Shown: positions 48,992 through 61,194, counted from the first letter of the stretch. The stretch: DNA of 64,000 nucleotides from Lepus europaeus (GCF_033115175.1 NC_084831.1:77881502-77945501), one strand, 5' to 3'. Notes: a model not told the origin generated them from the letters alone. Program-made: numbers and translations.

Positions 48992-51900
48992 ATGTCACTC
49001 AATCTAAGTCGACCGTCCTCATCAGAGGTAAGAATATTTTTTTATACTAAGATCAGAAAAAGTAATTGTTTTTTTAAAAGTTTTGATGAAGCCAAAATGT
49101 AAATTATAATAAATATTAGGAATTGACTTTACCATGATCCCAATTTTTTGTGTCCCATTATCTGATTATACTTCTTGTGTCCCTAGCTTACTTCCTCTAC
49201 TGCTTGTACTGTATTTGAGCATCCAGTGTATTGATCCTATCACTTTTTTTTAACCCTCCCCCAACTGGTGATATCCTGCATACACCAGTCACTCCTTTGC
49301 ACATATTTTTGACTCCTTTGACCCTCTCTTGTGTCATTGCTCCCTTTGGCAAAACAATAACCCTATTTAGTCCATTTTCCCACCTATTCTATGTACACTC
49401 TTGAGCAGCTGAACATGGCTAGAGAAAATATACTAGCATAAGTCCTGTTCTCACTTTAAACTCATGACCATGAATCTCAAGTAGGCAATTATACTGTCTG
49501 CCACTCACTGATTCACTCTTCTAGAAAAGCATCTCATACCTTCTCAAACCCCCAGTATCTTCCCATTTTCTCTTAAACCAACCATAGACAAGCTTTCGCT
49601 TTTCACAAATCTACTCTTTGTAAATTCATCTCTTCATCATAAGATCTGTTGGTCAGTTCTTATCATAAACATACTTACTCTATCCTTGCACACCTGTTGA
49701 CACCATTAATCACTCCCTTCCTTTAAATAATTTCTTCAGTTGGTTTCTAGCATGCACATTATCTTGGTTTTCATCATACTTTCCTGGATATTCATTTTGT
49801 CTTCTACCTGATATCTTAATATAGAGTATTTTTTTATTTTTAAGATTTATTTATTTATTTGGAAAATCAGAATTACAGACAGAGAGAGAGACAGAGACAG
49901 AGACCTTCTATCCACTGGCTCACTCCCCAAATGGCCACAATGGCCAGAGCTGGGCCAGACCCAAGCGAGGATCCAGGAGCTTTTTCCAGGTCTCCCATAT
50001 GGGTACATAATGGCCTGCTGCTTTCTCCAGGCCATTAGCAGGGAGCTGGATCAGAAGTGGAGCAGCTGGTGGGCACCACAGGATGCCAGTGCCACAGATG
50101 GAGGCTTTACCTGCTATACCACGATGCTGACCTTGAATTAATTTTTTTTTTTTTTAACAGGTAGAGTTATAGACAGTGAGAGACAGAGAGAAAGGTCTTC
50201 CTTCTGTTGGTTCACTCCGCAAATGGCCGCTACGGCCAGCGCTGCGCCAATCCAAAGTCAGGAGCCAGGTGCTTTCTCCCAGTCTCCCATGCGGGTGCAG
50301 GGGCCGAAGCACTTGGGCCATCCTCCACTGTACTCCCAGGCCACAGCAGAGAGCTGGAGTAGAAGAGGAGCAGCTGAGACTAGAACCCGGCGCCCATATG
50401 GGATGCCCGCGCCACAAGGCGGAGGATTAACCAAGTGAGCCACGGCGCCAGCCCTAAATTTTTTAACATAAAAATTAGATTGTGATTATCTCATGGGAAT
50501 CCTTACTTTCAGAAGATGGATGCCAAAATATTTAGGAATATATTATCATGTTGACTGATTTACTTAGAAGTAAGAGAGAGATACAGAAATAGGGTAGAAT
50601 GTTAACTTAAAATAATTGGTATTTGACATCCATAGGATTTTTCTTTTTTATTTGTATTTATGTTTAAACGTTTTCATATTTAACAAGTGAAAATATAAAA
50701 GAAAGTCAGATCTTGTCTTGCTTCTATTAAAACCCTGCCTTGCCTATCCACTTTGTAAGGCTTTAGAATGGCCAAGAGGCCCTATGTAATTTGTTCCCCC
50801 TCCACTTCCTTATTTTTCTTTATTTATTTATCTCTTACTACTTTTTCCCCCAATCTCTCTGCTTCAGTCTTACTAGCATGTTCTCAATTTAAGGACTGTG
50901 CTTTAGCTTTTACTGCTACTCTTTCCCTCTGGATCTTCACTTGGCTGGTTCCTACTCTCCCTAAGTCTACTAAGATCTCACCTCTTCCATGATACCTACC
51001 CTAACTATTCTATTTAAAACTAAAACCGTCTCAATCCCTCTATTTCAAGTCTACTCTACTATTACTCTATTTTCCTACTAATTAATGCTTTCTAATGTGC
51101 TATATAAGCTATTGTTTTATATTTGTTGCTTATATTTTCTATATCCCTCCCAAGCACAGAACAAGTCTCAGGCATAAGAGATACTTGCCATTGCTGCTAA
51201 ATTTAAGGGAGCACCAAAAAGTTCGATAATCAAGATGACTATTGTAATGAAATATTTTTTAAAATTAAAATTGATGCAAAGAATTTATTATGAGCAGATA
51301 TTAATAATTAAAATAAAGACAGGATCCAACAGTATTCTGGTTAGCCATTTTAAAGCTTAAGGCAAAAGGAAAAAAAGCACAAAAATATATATGTATATCT
51401 TTTAATTTTTTTTAAAGATTTATTTATTTATTTGAAAGGCAGAGTTACAGAGATAGAGAAGGAGAGACAGAGAGGTCTTCCAATCACTGGTTCACTCCCT
51501 AAATGGCCACAATGTCCAGAGCTGGGCCGATCCAAAGCCAGGAGCCAGGAGCATCATTCTACTCTCCCATGTGGTGCAGGGGCCCAAACAGTTGAGCTAT
51601 CTTCTACTGCTTTCTCAGACTCATTGGCAGGAAGCTAGATGGGAAGTAGAGCATGGAGCAGTAGGGACTCAAACTGGTACCCGAATGGGACACTAGCATC
51701 ACAGGCAGCAAATTTACCTGCTATGCCACAACACCAGCCTCTTAATGTATTTTTTAAGTGGTTTATGATCTTAATGAAAATGTTATGTTATGTTTATTTC
51801 CAGTAAATCCAGGAAACTTAGAGTATAATAAATATTAGAGTTTTGTATAAATACAGTATTTAATCTTAAATAATATTGTGAGCTTTACTACAATGAACTA

Positions 51901-54900
51901 TTAAAATGCCTTTTTAGAAACATGTATGAATGTTTAGTTCAAGAAATATTCCCTGCTGTAAAGTATTCATACATTTCAATAAAGAGAAGATCATATTTAT
52001 TTCAAACTTCTTGTGATTTTGCATAATCTTAATAGCATAGCTAGGGAATAATCATTTAATGCTCTGGAGTACAAAATGACCATATGATCAATGTCATTAT
52101 CTTGTCTGTACAAACATTTTAAATTGTTGATTAGTAATTCATCCTCAAAAATATAGGAATAATTTACTTTTACAAAAACAATTTGAATAAAGCTTTTTGT
52201 TCAAGAACCATATTTTTCTCTTATATAGATTACTAATATTAATAGTAGTTCATATTCAAAAGATATAGAAGAATTCTAATTAAGTTCTGAATAAAACATT
52301 GACAGAAACGTTGATACAGACATATCCTATTAAGAGCAAACATTTCTTTCCCCATTACTGGTCAGGAATAGGGGTTCCTGGGATTCTGGGGAGCAAATAT
52401 GTTCCCCCAAACCACAGTATTAACCCTTTTGCAGGTGCTGAGAGCTAGCAGTCATCACAGCCCTAGTAGGGAGACATATGCAAAGGGTAAGGATCGCACA
52501 AGTCACCCCAATGGAACTGAGTAGGTGGGGAAGGGGTAGAGGTAAAAATTAGTAATAAGAAAACTGGTCTTTGCACTCTAGCATTCTTTTTGCACACCAC
52601 AGAAAGAACACCATATGTCACAAATGTTGGGGGTAATCTAGGAGCCACAGCTATGACATGTTCCTAAGGAAAATGTGCTCCAAATGTGAAGTAGTCAAGA
52701 ACAAATCTGAGTTCATTTTCTTTTTTCTTTGTCTTGATGGATGCACATATTCCATGTATATTTCCATTGTGATTTTTAAACTTAAAGTTCTGTAGTACCT
52801 CAATTGATTTTTTAATGCTTTAAATTTTAACTGATGTTCTTCTCAATTTATTCAGCTGGTGGAACTTCATGTTTTTTATGTCCCTGAAGGATCATGGAAC
52901 TATAAGTTAAATACCATTTCAATACAAGTTGTTAACAAATTCATTTCAGCTGGATTTATAAGGCAAGTATTTTAAGTCATGTAACTGTGAAAAATACTCT
53001 TTCATTGTCAGAAAAAAAATGTTTTCTGGAAATTAAAAAAATTACAAATTAAAAATATCTTGTTCATAGAATAGATCATTTCCAAAACTTAATGCTTTCA
53101 ATAAATAATGCTATGAACAGTTAAGTTAAAAAGTTCTTTAAGCACAGATGTCACTTGGCCATAAGACTGACACATAGAAAACAATATAAAAACTGTGTAT
53201 TGCTGGCGCCGCGGCTCAATAGGCTAATCCTCCACCTTGAGGTGCCGGCACACCGGGTTCTAGTCCTGGTCGGGGCACCGATCCTGTCCCGGGTGCCCCT
53301 CTTCCAGGCCAGCTCTCTGTGTGGCCAGGGAGTGCAGTGGAGGATGGCCCAAGTGCTTGGGCCCTGCACCCGCATGGGAGACCAGGAGAAGCACCTGGCT
53401 CCTGCCATCGGATCAGCACGGTGCACCGGCAGCAGCACACCTACCACGGCGGCCATTGGAGGGTGAACCAACGGCAAAAAGGAAGACCTTTCTCTCTATC
53501 TCTCTCTCACTGTCCACTCTGCCTGTCAAAAATAAAATATATATATATATAAAAAAAAGAAAAAAAACTGTGTATTACTATGGTTTTGCATATAGAGAAT
53601 TAGGAGAGAAATTATCTGAAATTAAAATCCTGTAGAAGGGCTGTGAATAATAAAGCATCATACTCACAATGCCTTTTTCTTTTAATTGTTTGAAAATATA
53701 AGCAACATAGATATACATTTATGTGTGTACTATGTAGTTATATGGATGTATGTGTGTATTTTCATATTCACAGAAAGCACACACAAAATTACATGATTTG
53801 ACTGTCAGTTGTTACCTTTCTTTTTTTTTTTTTCCATAGAATAGTCTTTTTTTTAAAAGATATATTTATGGGGCCGGCACTGTGGCAGATAAAGCTGCTG
53901 CCTGCAGCATTGACATCCCATATGGGAATGAAGACCTCTCTCTCTCTCTCTGCCTCTCTCTGTATAACTCTGACTTTCAAATAAATAAATATTTTAAAAG
54001 AGAGAGGCAGAGAGAAAGGGGTCTTCTATCCGCTGGTTCACTCCCCAGTTGGCTACAACGGCCGGAGCTGCACTGATCCGAAGCCAGGATCCTGGGGCTT
54101 CCTCCAGGTCTCCTACATTGGTGCAGGGCCCAAGGACTTGGGCCATCTTCTACTGCTTTCTCAGGCCACAGCAGAGGGCTGGATTGGAAGTGGAGCAGCT
54201 GGGTCTAGAATTGGTGCCCGTATGGCATGCCAGTGCCACAGGCAGAGGCTTAGCCCACTACGCCACAGCACCAGCCCCAGTTGTTACCTTTCTTGAGTGC
54301 CCCTCTCTTCCTAATCTTCCACATTGCTTTCTTGGACAACAACCTTCTTTTTGTTCTGGACCACTTCAGACATGGCCCTAACTCAGGACCCTTGTACTTG
54401 CTGTTCCTATTATCTAGAAAGCATTTTATGCCCTTATGGTATGGTCTATTATCTCCTCCATGTCTTTACTCAGATATTATGTTTTTGTGTAGATATTTTC
54501 CATTCACTGTATTATAGGGGTGGGTGTTATGGCACAGCAGGTTAAGCTGCCACTGGAATGCCCACATGCCATTTCTGTGTCTGTGATGGAGTCCCACCTC
54601 TACTTCTAATCCAGCTTCTTGCTAATGTGTAACTTAGGAGACTGCAGATGATGGCTCAAGTACTTGAGTCCCAGCCACCCACCTGGGAGACCTAGATGAA
54701 ATTCCTGGTTTCTGGCTTCAGCCTGGCCTGCCCCTGGCTCTTTCTGGCATTTGAGGTGTGAACCCAGGGATGGAAGATCTCTCTAACTCACTCTATTGCT
54801 CTGCTTTTCAAATAAAAATAAATAACAACTATTGTCCCTTTTTCTCTTCTGTTTTATTTTTCTGTATGGTACTTAGCATTGTCTTATGAATTATATTTTT

Positions 54901-56847
54901 TTGCTATTAATTTTCTGTCCAACTACTAGATTATAAGTTTTTGAGGGCAGAGACTTTTGTCTGTTTGTTGATTGCCACGTGTCCATCCCTTGAAACAATG
55001 TCTGGGGACCAACAGTGTGGCATAGTGCAAAAGGCTGCTGGCATCCCACATGGACACCCATTGGTGTCCTGGCTGCTCCATTTCTGATCCAGCTCCCTGC
55101 TAATGGCCTGAGAAAAGCAGCAGAAGATGGCTCAAGTGTTTGTGCCCCGCCACCCACGTGGGAGACCCAGATGAATCTCCTGTCTCCTGGCCTCAGCCAG
55201 GCCCAGCCCTGGCCATTGTGCACATCAAGATTGTGTACATGTGTGTGTGTGTGTGTGTGTGTCTGTAACTCTGATGTTCAAATAACTAAGTTTTTTACAA
55301 AGAAAAAATATCTGATATATAGTAGATATTCAATAAATATTTATTAGTTAAATAAATTAAGTCTCTAATATTCCATGCCTTGAAAAATAGCACATATTAA
55401 GTTTTCAATCAGTTCTCTAACATTCCCATTAGGTCACTAGAAAAACAAGAACATAGAACAATAGCATTAGTGATAGTGTTAAATTTTAGACATTGAGGAA
55501 TGAAGTATCCCTTATGAACAAACAAGCAGAAGCTGACAAAATTTGATCATGGGAGACAATTTTTTCATGGTAATAGCAGCTTTATTGATGGCAGTTAGTA
55601 CAAATCAATAAATATTGATCCCTGAAGAAGAGCTCATTTATCAGATTATTGGTCCATAGAGAGCTGAATGAAATTGAACCAAGTGATTACCAGGATGACT
55701 GAAGTAAATCCTTCTTGGAAAATGAAGACATAGCCAGCTGATGAATGGCATGTGATGTTCACAACTGTCAGAACCATGGAAGCTCTGTACAGGAGGCCAT
55801 TGGCTTTCCTACCATTCAGATGAATTGGAATTCCATTACTCTCCTGAAACAGCGTTTTGTTTCTCTGGAACTTTATTTTCAAAATATGTGTCTGAAGCAT
55901 ACTTGTGGTCTGGACAGTGCTCTGGACAGTCTATAAAGAGCCAGAATATACTACAGCATCTTGACTCAGGTATTGCCCACTAACCACAGTTGAACACCAG
56001 GAGTCATTATGGAAATTTTTAAGTAGTAGCTACTCCTGTCAAACATTCAAAACAAATATAAATATATGTGGCTAAATTATTATTTAGTATATCTCTATAT
56101 AAAAGGACATGTATTCCATAGCAAAGTTTTCTTTTGACAATAACATTTGGAGGAAGATTAACAAAGTATACAAAATTATTTTCCATTTCAGTACAAGGAT
56201 AACTTTTATAAATTTCATTTGTATATTTTTTTATTTTTTTGTATATTTTTTGAAAGATGGAGAGATGTGGTTCACTCCCCAAATGGCTGCAATGGCCCAG
56301 ACTGGGCCAGGCCAAAGCCAGGAGCCAGTAGCTTCATCTGGATCTTCCACGTGGGTGCAGAGGCCCAAGCATCTGGGCCATCTTCCGCTGCTCTCTCGGA
56401 TGCATTTATAGGAAACTGGATAGGAAGAAGAGCAACTGGGGCTCAAGCCAGTGCCCATGTGGGCTGCTGGTATCTCAGGCAGAGGCCTAACCTGCTACTT
56501 CACAATGCTGGCCACCATTTGTATAATTTTAAAAGACAAACTTAATCATCTATCTTAAAAAATATTTAACTGAAGACCTACAAATTACAAAGCAATATGC
56601 AAACACAGTAAGCTATGTCTGATAAATTTTATCAGTATTCATGTTTGAGATAGCTGACAAATGTTACTGAAATGTTAGGATATCCAAAAATCTATTAAGT
56701 TTTACATGTAAGGCAATTTCATATTTCAGAGTATCTCCTCACCTTACTTTACAAGCCCTGAGGGAACGTCTTGGTGAGTTCCTTGGTGAAGATGCTGTTG
56801 CAGAAAAATTTTTATTTCTGAAATGCATTGGAAATAATTTAGCTGTG
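48992..56847 (+). CDS. SPATA1: SPATA1, spermatogenesis-associated protein 1, first three coding exons (3' end outside window)
   Basis: Coding exons are 48992-49027 (MSLNLSRPSSSE), 52856-52962 (starts LVELHVFYVPEGSWNYKL) and 56730-56847 (VSPHLTLQALRERLGEFLGE to CIGNNLAV). Together they give 87 in-frame codons ending in phase 0 at donor GTGAGT. They match my recollection of the N-terminus of mammalian SPATA1, a testis-associated protein whose molecular function is poorly known; its later part is said to be coiled coil and is not in this window. The start codon has A at -3. The acceptor of the first coding exon is at 48853, behind a T23 tract, and a short upstream frame begins at about 48864. 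The intron after 52962 uses a GC donor. Later exons must lie right of 64,000 or were missed in the last 7 kb. Confidence 0.9.
49140..49826 (+). mobile_element. LINE-2 ORF fragment (RT region)
   Basis: It is colinear with the L2 reverse-transcriptase region. The block 'gttgacaccattaatcactc' (49,687-49,706) encodes VDTINHS, matching the L2-type A-F-D-T-V-D-H stretch. Frames are broken. Confidence 0.55.
49827..50132 (-). mobile_element. CSINE, internally shortened
   Basis: A reverse copy lacking about 30 bases around 50007 and part of the B-box side. Confidence 0.8.
50141..50454 (-). mobile_element. CSINE (intermediate type)
   Basis: A reverse copy directly after the previous one in the same orientation, and less diverged. 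Confidence 0.88.
50690..51195 (+). mobile_element. LINE-2 3' region
   Basis: The blocks 'atggccaagaggccctatgt' (50768-50787), 'agatctcacctcttccatga' (50972-50991) and the end block near 51,150 are colinear with L2 3' sequence. It may belong to the same L2 copy as 49,140-49,826, split by two SINEs. Confidence 0.55.
51402..51740 (-). mobile_element. CSINE (older type)
   Basis: A reverse copy carrying a small duplication near 51,646-51,660. Confidence 0.85.
51741..52855. other. SPATA1 intron stretch, nothing recognised
   Basis: Unique-looking sequence up to the exon acceptor at 52855. No SINE. Confidence 0.4.
53202..53563 (+). mobile_element. CSINE (young type) with TSD and (AT)n tail
   Basis: 'aaaactgtgtatt' is at 53189-53201 and 53564-53576. 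The tail contains an AT run (about 53537-53551). Confidence 0.93.
53821..54277 (-). mobile_element. CSINE with TSD, carrying a nested mini-SINE
   Basis: A reverse copy flanked by 'cagttgttacctttc' (53806-53820 and 54278-54292). Its tail region is interrupted by a plus-strand mini-CSINE. Confidence 0.88.
53873..53997 (+). mobile_element. Mini-CSINE with large internal deletion
   Basis: About 58 bases of head are joined directly to the 3' CT-rich stretch and AAATA tail. The whole body, about 200 bases, is absent. It is nested in the tail of a reverse CSINE. Confidence 0.8.
54517..54823 (+). mobile_element. Old CSINE inserted in L2
   Basis: A diverged plus-strand copy, complete from head to tail. 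Confidence 0.8.
55004..55302 (+). mobile_element. CSINE with (GT)n run inserted in L2
   Basis: A plus-strand copy whose CT-rich stretch is replaced by a GT run of about 22 bases (55241-55262). Confidence 0.8.
55559..55990 (-). pseudogene. COX7A2: COX7A2 processed pseudogene
   Basis: Minus-strand reading matches cytochrome c oxidase subunit 7A2 (inner mitochondrial membrane, complex IV). The ATG is at 55959-55957. The presequence is recognisable but has a stop as codon 3 and later stops with a frameshift. The mature part reads NKVPEKQ, then LFQESNGIPIHLNG and LLYRASMVLTVV, close to the family LLYR-T-M-LTV block. The C-terminal segment YVFIFQEGF replaces the usual end and runs on without the normal stop. 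There are no introns, an AATAAA at 55586-55581 and an A6 remnant at the 3' end, so it is retroposed. It is antisense within a SPATA1 intron, not functional, and a clearly better match to 7A2 than to 7A1 or 7A2L. Confidence 0.85.
56229..56512 (-). mobile_element. Old CSINE with TSD
   Basis: The flanks 'catttgtatatttt' (about 56216-56229) and 'catttgtataatttt' (about 56515-56529) agree. The GA-rich part is shortened. Confidence 0.83.
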
Positions 56848-57106
56848 GTGAGTTTTCTTATGTTTTTCTTTCTGATTAAAGAAAAGCTTACTTTATCAAA
56901 TTATATTTAAATCTTAAATGCTTAACAACTCAGCCCCTTAACATACTGTAGGATATGTCATCTTACTCATAATTAAATGGAAATATCAGCAAGTATCGAG
57001 AAAGATGGATCTGAATGGCATGTCATCAGGCATTAAAATTCTGAGGGAAGGAGGTTTTTGTGTCAATTTCCTTGAGAAGGGAAGGCAAACAAATTTAAAA
57101 TATGAT

Positions 57107-57349
57107 GAGGAGCAGATGTTTGGCCTACCTGTTGGGATACCTGCATCCCATATCAGAGTGTCTAGATACAGTCCTGGCTCCACTCTTGATTCCAGCTTTC
57201 TACGAAGGCAGACCCTGGAAGCAGCAGTGATGGCTCAAGTAATTGAGTTCCTGCTACCCCTATGGGAAACCTATAGTAACTTCCTAGCTTCATGAATCCT
57301 GGGAACGCTTTCTGTCTCCCCCTCTCAAATAAATAAATAAATTATAAAA
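57107..57349 (+). mobile_element. Old CSINE, shortened
   Basis: A diverged plus-strand copy with AAATA tail. About 60 bases before the CT-rich stretch are missing. Confidence 0.72.
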
Positions 57350-57618
57350 GTGATCATGTAAGTAATAGATATTTTTAAATTTAAATGACTGTCTCCTGGA
57401 GAAAAAAGGATTCTCATTGCTTGAACTATAAATAGCTTCATTTGGTATAAAAATGATGTGGTTCCAACATAATTTTTGTGTCAATTAGTATCTGTTGATC
57501 ACTTCTATTGGTAGTTTCTGTGATTTAGCAATAGGATATTCTAAGGAGATAGTTTTTTGACTGAAAGTTCCAATCCAGCATGCCATCAGAACCTAAAGTT
57601 TCTGGTTTCTCATATCCT

Positions 57619-57927
57619 TTTTTTAAAAAAGATTTGTTTTATTTATTAGAGAGAGACAGAGACAGAGAGATCTTCCATTCGCTGGTTCATTTCCCAAATG
57701 GCCACAATGCTCATGGCTGGACTAGGCTGAAGTGAGGAGCCAGAGCTTAATCTGGATTTCCTACATGGATGCAGGGGCCCAAGACTTGGGCTGTCTTCTG
57801 CTGCTTTCCAAGGATCATTAGCACTGAGCTGGATTGGAAGTGGAGCATTGAGGACTCAAACTAGCACCCATATGGGATGCCAGCACTGCAGATGGCAACT
57901 CTACCCATTATGCCATAGTGCCAGCCC
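57619..57927 (-). mobile_element. CSINE with TSD
   Basis: 'ggtttctcatatc' (57603-57615) and 'ggtttctcttatc' (57929-57941) flank it. Confidence 0.88.
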
Positions 57928-57944
57928 CGGTTTCTCTTATCTAT

Positions 57945-58409
57945 GTAAGGTTTATTTCTTTAATAAATATTTTCTGTATTTAAGCTTTTTAAATTGCAAT
58001 CTATTCTTATTCCACTCTAGTTAGTAGATTATATCATTGCTATGTGTTTATTTCTGTGATTATTTACTAACATATAACTATGATTAGGTTATAGTTCCTT
58101 TTGGACAAGCATTTTATTTTATTCGCCATTGTATTTATAATCAGTGCTTTGCAACAGAAGTATTTAAATGTTTATTGAATAAATAAAAAATAAATGAAAA
58201 GGAAAAAATAGGCATTTTCCCCAAAGTACTACCATATTTGCTATGTAGAATTCTTTAATAGCAATTGACCTTGAAAAAGCTTTGTCATTAAGGCTCTATT
58301 TTGTAAGCCAAAGAATTCATTTTCTCATTGTTAAATTAATTTTCCTCACACTGGGTGGAATAGATACAATTTTCATACTTTCTGTTCTTTCCCATGATAT
58401 ATTAACATA
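57945..58409. other. SPATA1 intron stretch, nothing recognised
   Basis: AT-rich sequence. The part 58,085-58,185, ending in an AATAAA-rich tail, has the look of an L2 terminus but is too short to call. Confidence 0.35.
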
Positions 58410-58422
58410 AAATACCAATCAC

Positions 58423-58746
58423 GGGGAGGTGCTGTGACATAGTAGGCTAAGCTTCCGCCTGTGACACTGGCATTCCATATGGGCACCAGTTCCTGTCCTG
58501 GCTGCTCCCCTTCTGATCGAGCTCTCTGCTATGGCCTGGAAAAGTGGTGGAAGATGGCCCGAGTGCTTGGGCCCCTGCACCCACCTAGGAGACCCTGGTG
58601 AAGCTCCTGGCTCCTGGCTTCAGATCAGCCCAGTTCCAGCCATTGTGACCAATTGGACAGTGAACCAGTAGATGGAAGAACTTTTCTCTCTGTCTTTCCC
58701 TCTATTGGTCTGTAATTCTACCTCTCAAGCAATTTTTTTTTAATTT
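58423..58746 (+). mobile_element. CSINE with exact 13-bp TSD
   Basis: Duplication 'aaataccaatcac' at 58410-58422 and 58747-58759. Confidence 0.94.
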
Positions 58747-59112
58747 AAATACCAATCACAGAATCCCGGGTTTACAGGGACCTTGAAGGTAATTAAGGTC
58801 AACTTCTTTTTCTTCTTTTTTTTTTTTTTTTGGTTGGTTTTTCCAAAGAAACCTTTTATTTAAGGAATACAAACTTCATGCATTTCATAAGTACAACTTA
58901 AGGAATATAGTGATTCTTCTACCATTCCTGCCCTCCTCCCCCATCCCCAGTCCCATTCTCCACTAAGATCCATTTTTGATTACCTTTATACACAGAAGAC
59001 CAACTCTATACTAAAAGTTCAACAATTCGCATGAAAACAACAGTAACAAAAAAAATGTTCCTCAACAGTCGAGACAGAGCTGTTCAAAGTCATTGCATCT
59101 TGAAGTTAATTT

Positions 59113-59476
59113 TACTTCTTTTTTTTTCTTTTTTTAACATTTTAAAAAAAATTTTTATTAGACAGATAGAGTTATAGACAGTGAAATGAGAGACAGAGAG
59201 AAAGGTCTTCCTTCCATTGGTTCACTACCCTAATGGCTGCTACGGCCGGCGCTGCGCTGATCCAAAGCCAGGAGCCAGGTGTTTCCTCCCGGTCTCCCAT
59301 ATGGGTGCAGGGACCCAAGCACATGGGCCATCCTCCGCTGCCCTCCCAGGTCACAGCAGAGAGCTGGACTGGAAGAGGAGCAACCAGGACTAGTACCTGG
59401 CGCCCCAACCAGGACTAGAATCTGGGGTGCCGGCGCTGCAGGCGGAGGATTAGCCAAGTGAGCCACAGTGCCGGCC
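59113..59476 (-). mobile_element. CSINE inserted in the L1 3' region
   Basis: A reverse copy with a longer B-box duplication than other young copies (about 59,390-59,430). 'ttctttttttttc' on both sides may be the TSD. Confidence 0.88.
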
Positions 59477-60847
59477 GAGTTCTTTTTTTTTTCTAAGAAA
59501 CTTAATTAACTTTAAAGAAGCACCAAAGAATGATACACGTTTTGCAAGCACTTAGACATAATTACAATGCAACTCTTAGAGGACAGAGGTCCTGCATGGG
59601 AAGTTAGAGCACAGTGACTCTTGTTAATTTAACAACACTGTTACTTGTGACATCAGTGTTCACCTAGGCTCTTGACGTGAGTTGCCTAAGCTTTGGAAGC
59701 CTTTTGAATCCACAGACTCCATCAGTATTTAGAAAAGGCCATAAGCAAAGTGGAAATTCTCTCCTCCCTTCAGAGAAAAGTTCCTCCTTCTTTGATGATC
59801 ACTTCTTTCCACGAGGGTCTCACCCACTGAGGTCCTTCATGTAGGACATTTTTTGCAAAACATCTTGGCTTTCCATACTTGAAATGATCTCATGGGCTTT
59901 TAAACCAGACCAGAATGCTTTAAGGGCTGATTCTGAGGTCAGAGTGCTACTTAAAGTGATTCTTTCTATGAGTCTGCTGTATGGACTTCTTCCCATGTTG
60001 GAGCATTCACTCCTTTTTAATTCTATCTATTATTATTACCAGACATGAAATCCTATCCATATGATCACTTTAACACTTAAGATGATATTTTTACCACCCA
60101 GCCTAAGGGGATGTGGGGCCCCATGGTAAGTTTTTAAACTGTACCCTTATAAGTAAGTCCATAAGAATGTATGCAGAACTATACAGCTTTACAGTTATAA
60201 ACTTCAAACACTTCATAATTACAACTTTAAGAACATGGTAATTCTTCCTATCATGCCCACCCACCCATCCATACTCCCACCCCTCTTCCTCCTCCCTCTT
60301 ATTCCCATTCTTATTTTTTACTAAGATCTATTTTCAATTGGCTTTATACGTATATGTTTAGCTTTATGTTAAGAGTTCAACAATTAGTATAAAAAAACTG
60401 TTCCTCAACAGTCAAGACAAAGGCTGTTCAAGTCATTGTTTCTCTAAGTGTCAATTTCACTTCTGCAGATTGCCTTTTAGGTGTTCTATTAGTTATCACA
60501 GGTCAGGGAGAACGTATGATATTTGTCCCTTTGGGAGTGGCTTATTTCACTAAGAATGTTTTCCAGATTAATCCATTTTGTTGTAAGTGCCTGGATTTCA
60601 TTTTTTATTGCTGTGTAGTATTCCATAGTGTTCATATCCCATAATTTCTTTATCCAGTCTTCAGTTGATGGGCATTTGGGTTGATTCCATGTCTTAGCTA
60701 TTGTGAATTGAGGTGCAATAAACATGGGGATGCAGATGGCTGTTTCATATGCTGATTTCATTTCCCTTGGGTAAATTCCCAGGAGTGGGATGACTGGGTC
60801 ATATGGTAGATCTATATTCAGATTTCTTTGATATCTCCATACTGTCT

Positions 60848-61194
60848 CTTTTTTTTTTTTTTTTTTGACAGGCAGAGTGGACAGTGAGAGAGAGAGACAG
60901 AGAGAAAGGTCTTCCTTTGCCGTTGGTTCACCCTCCAATGGCCGCCGCAGCTGGCGCGCTATGGCCGGCGCACCACGCTGATCCGATGGCAGGAGCCAGG
61001 TGCTTCTCCTGGTCTCCCATGGGGTGCAGGGCCCAAGGACTTGGGCCATCCTCTACTGCACTCCCTGGCCACAGCAGAGAGCTGACCTGGAAGAGGGGCA
61101 ACCGGAACAGAATCCGGCGCCCCGACCGGGACTAGAACCCGGTGTGCCGGTGCCGCAAGGCGGAGGATTAGCCTATTGAGCCACGGCGCTGGCC
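60848..61194 (-). mobile_element. CSINE (young type) with exact 14-bp TSD inside L1 ORF2
   Basis: Duplication 'tctccatactgtct' at 60834-60847 and 61195-61208. ORF2 continues on both sides. Confidence 0.95.

Larger units (their letters stand above)
54290..55350 (+). mobile_element. LINE-2 3' region, split by two SINEs
   Basis: Pieces at 54,290-54,516, 54,824-55,003 and 55,303-55,350 follow L2 3' sequence: 'cttgtacttgctgttcctat' (54,391-54,410), then 'attataagtttttgagggca' (54,929-54,948), then the terminal 'tattcaataaatatt' (55,327-55,341). Confidence 0.6.
52963..56729 (+). other. SPATA1: GC-AG intron of SPATA1
   Basis: The exon ends ...AG (52962) and the intron begins GCAAGT (52963), ending TTTCAG (56729). 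Splicing there completes an arginine codon and keeps the SPATA1 frame. The nearby GT at 52967 would run into a stop early in the next exon. AG|GCAAGT is the standard GC-donor context. Confidence 0.88.
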
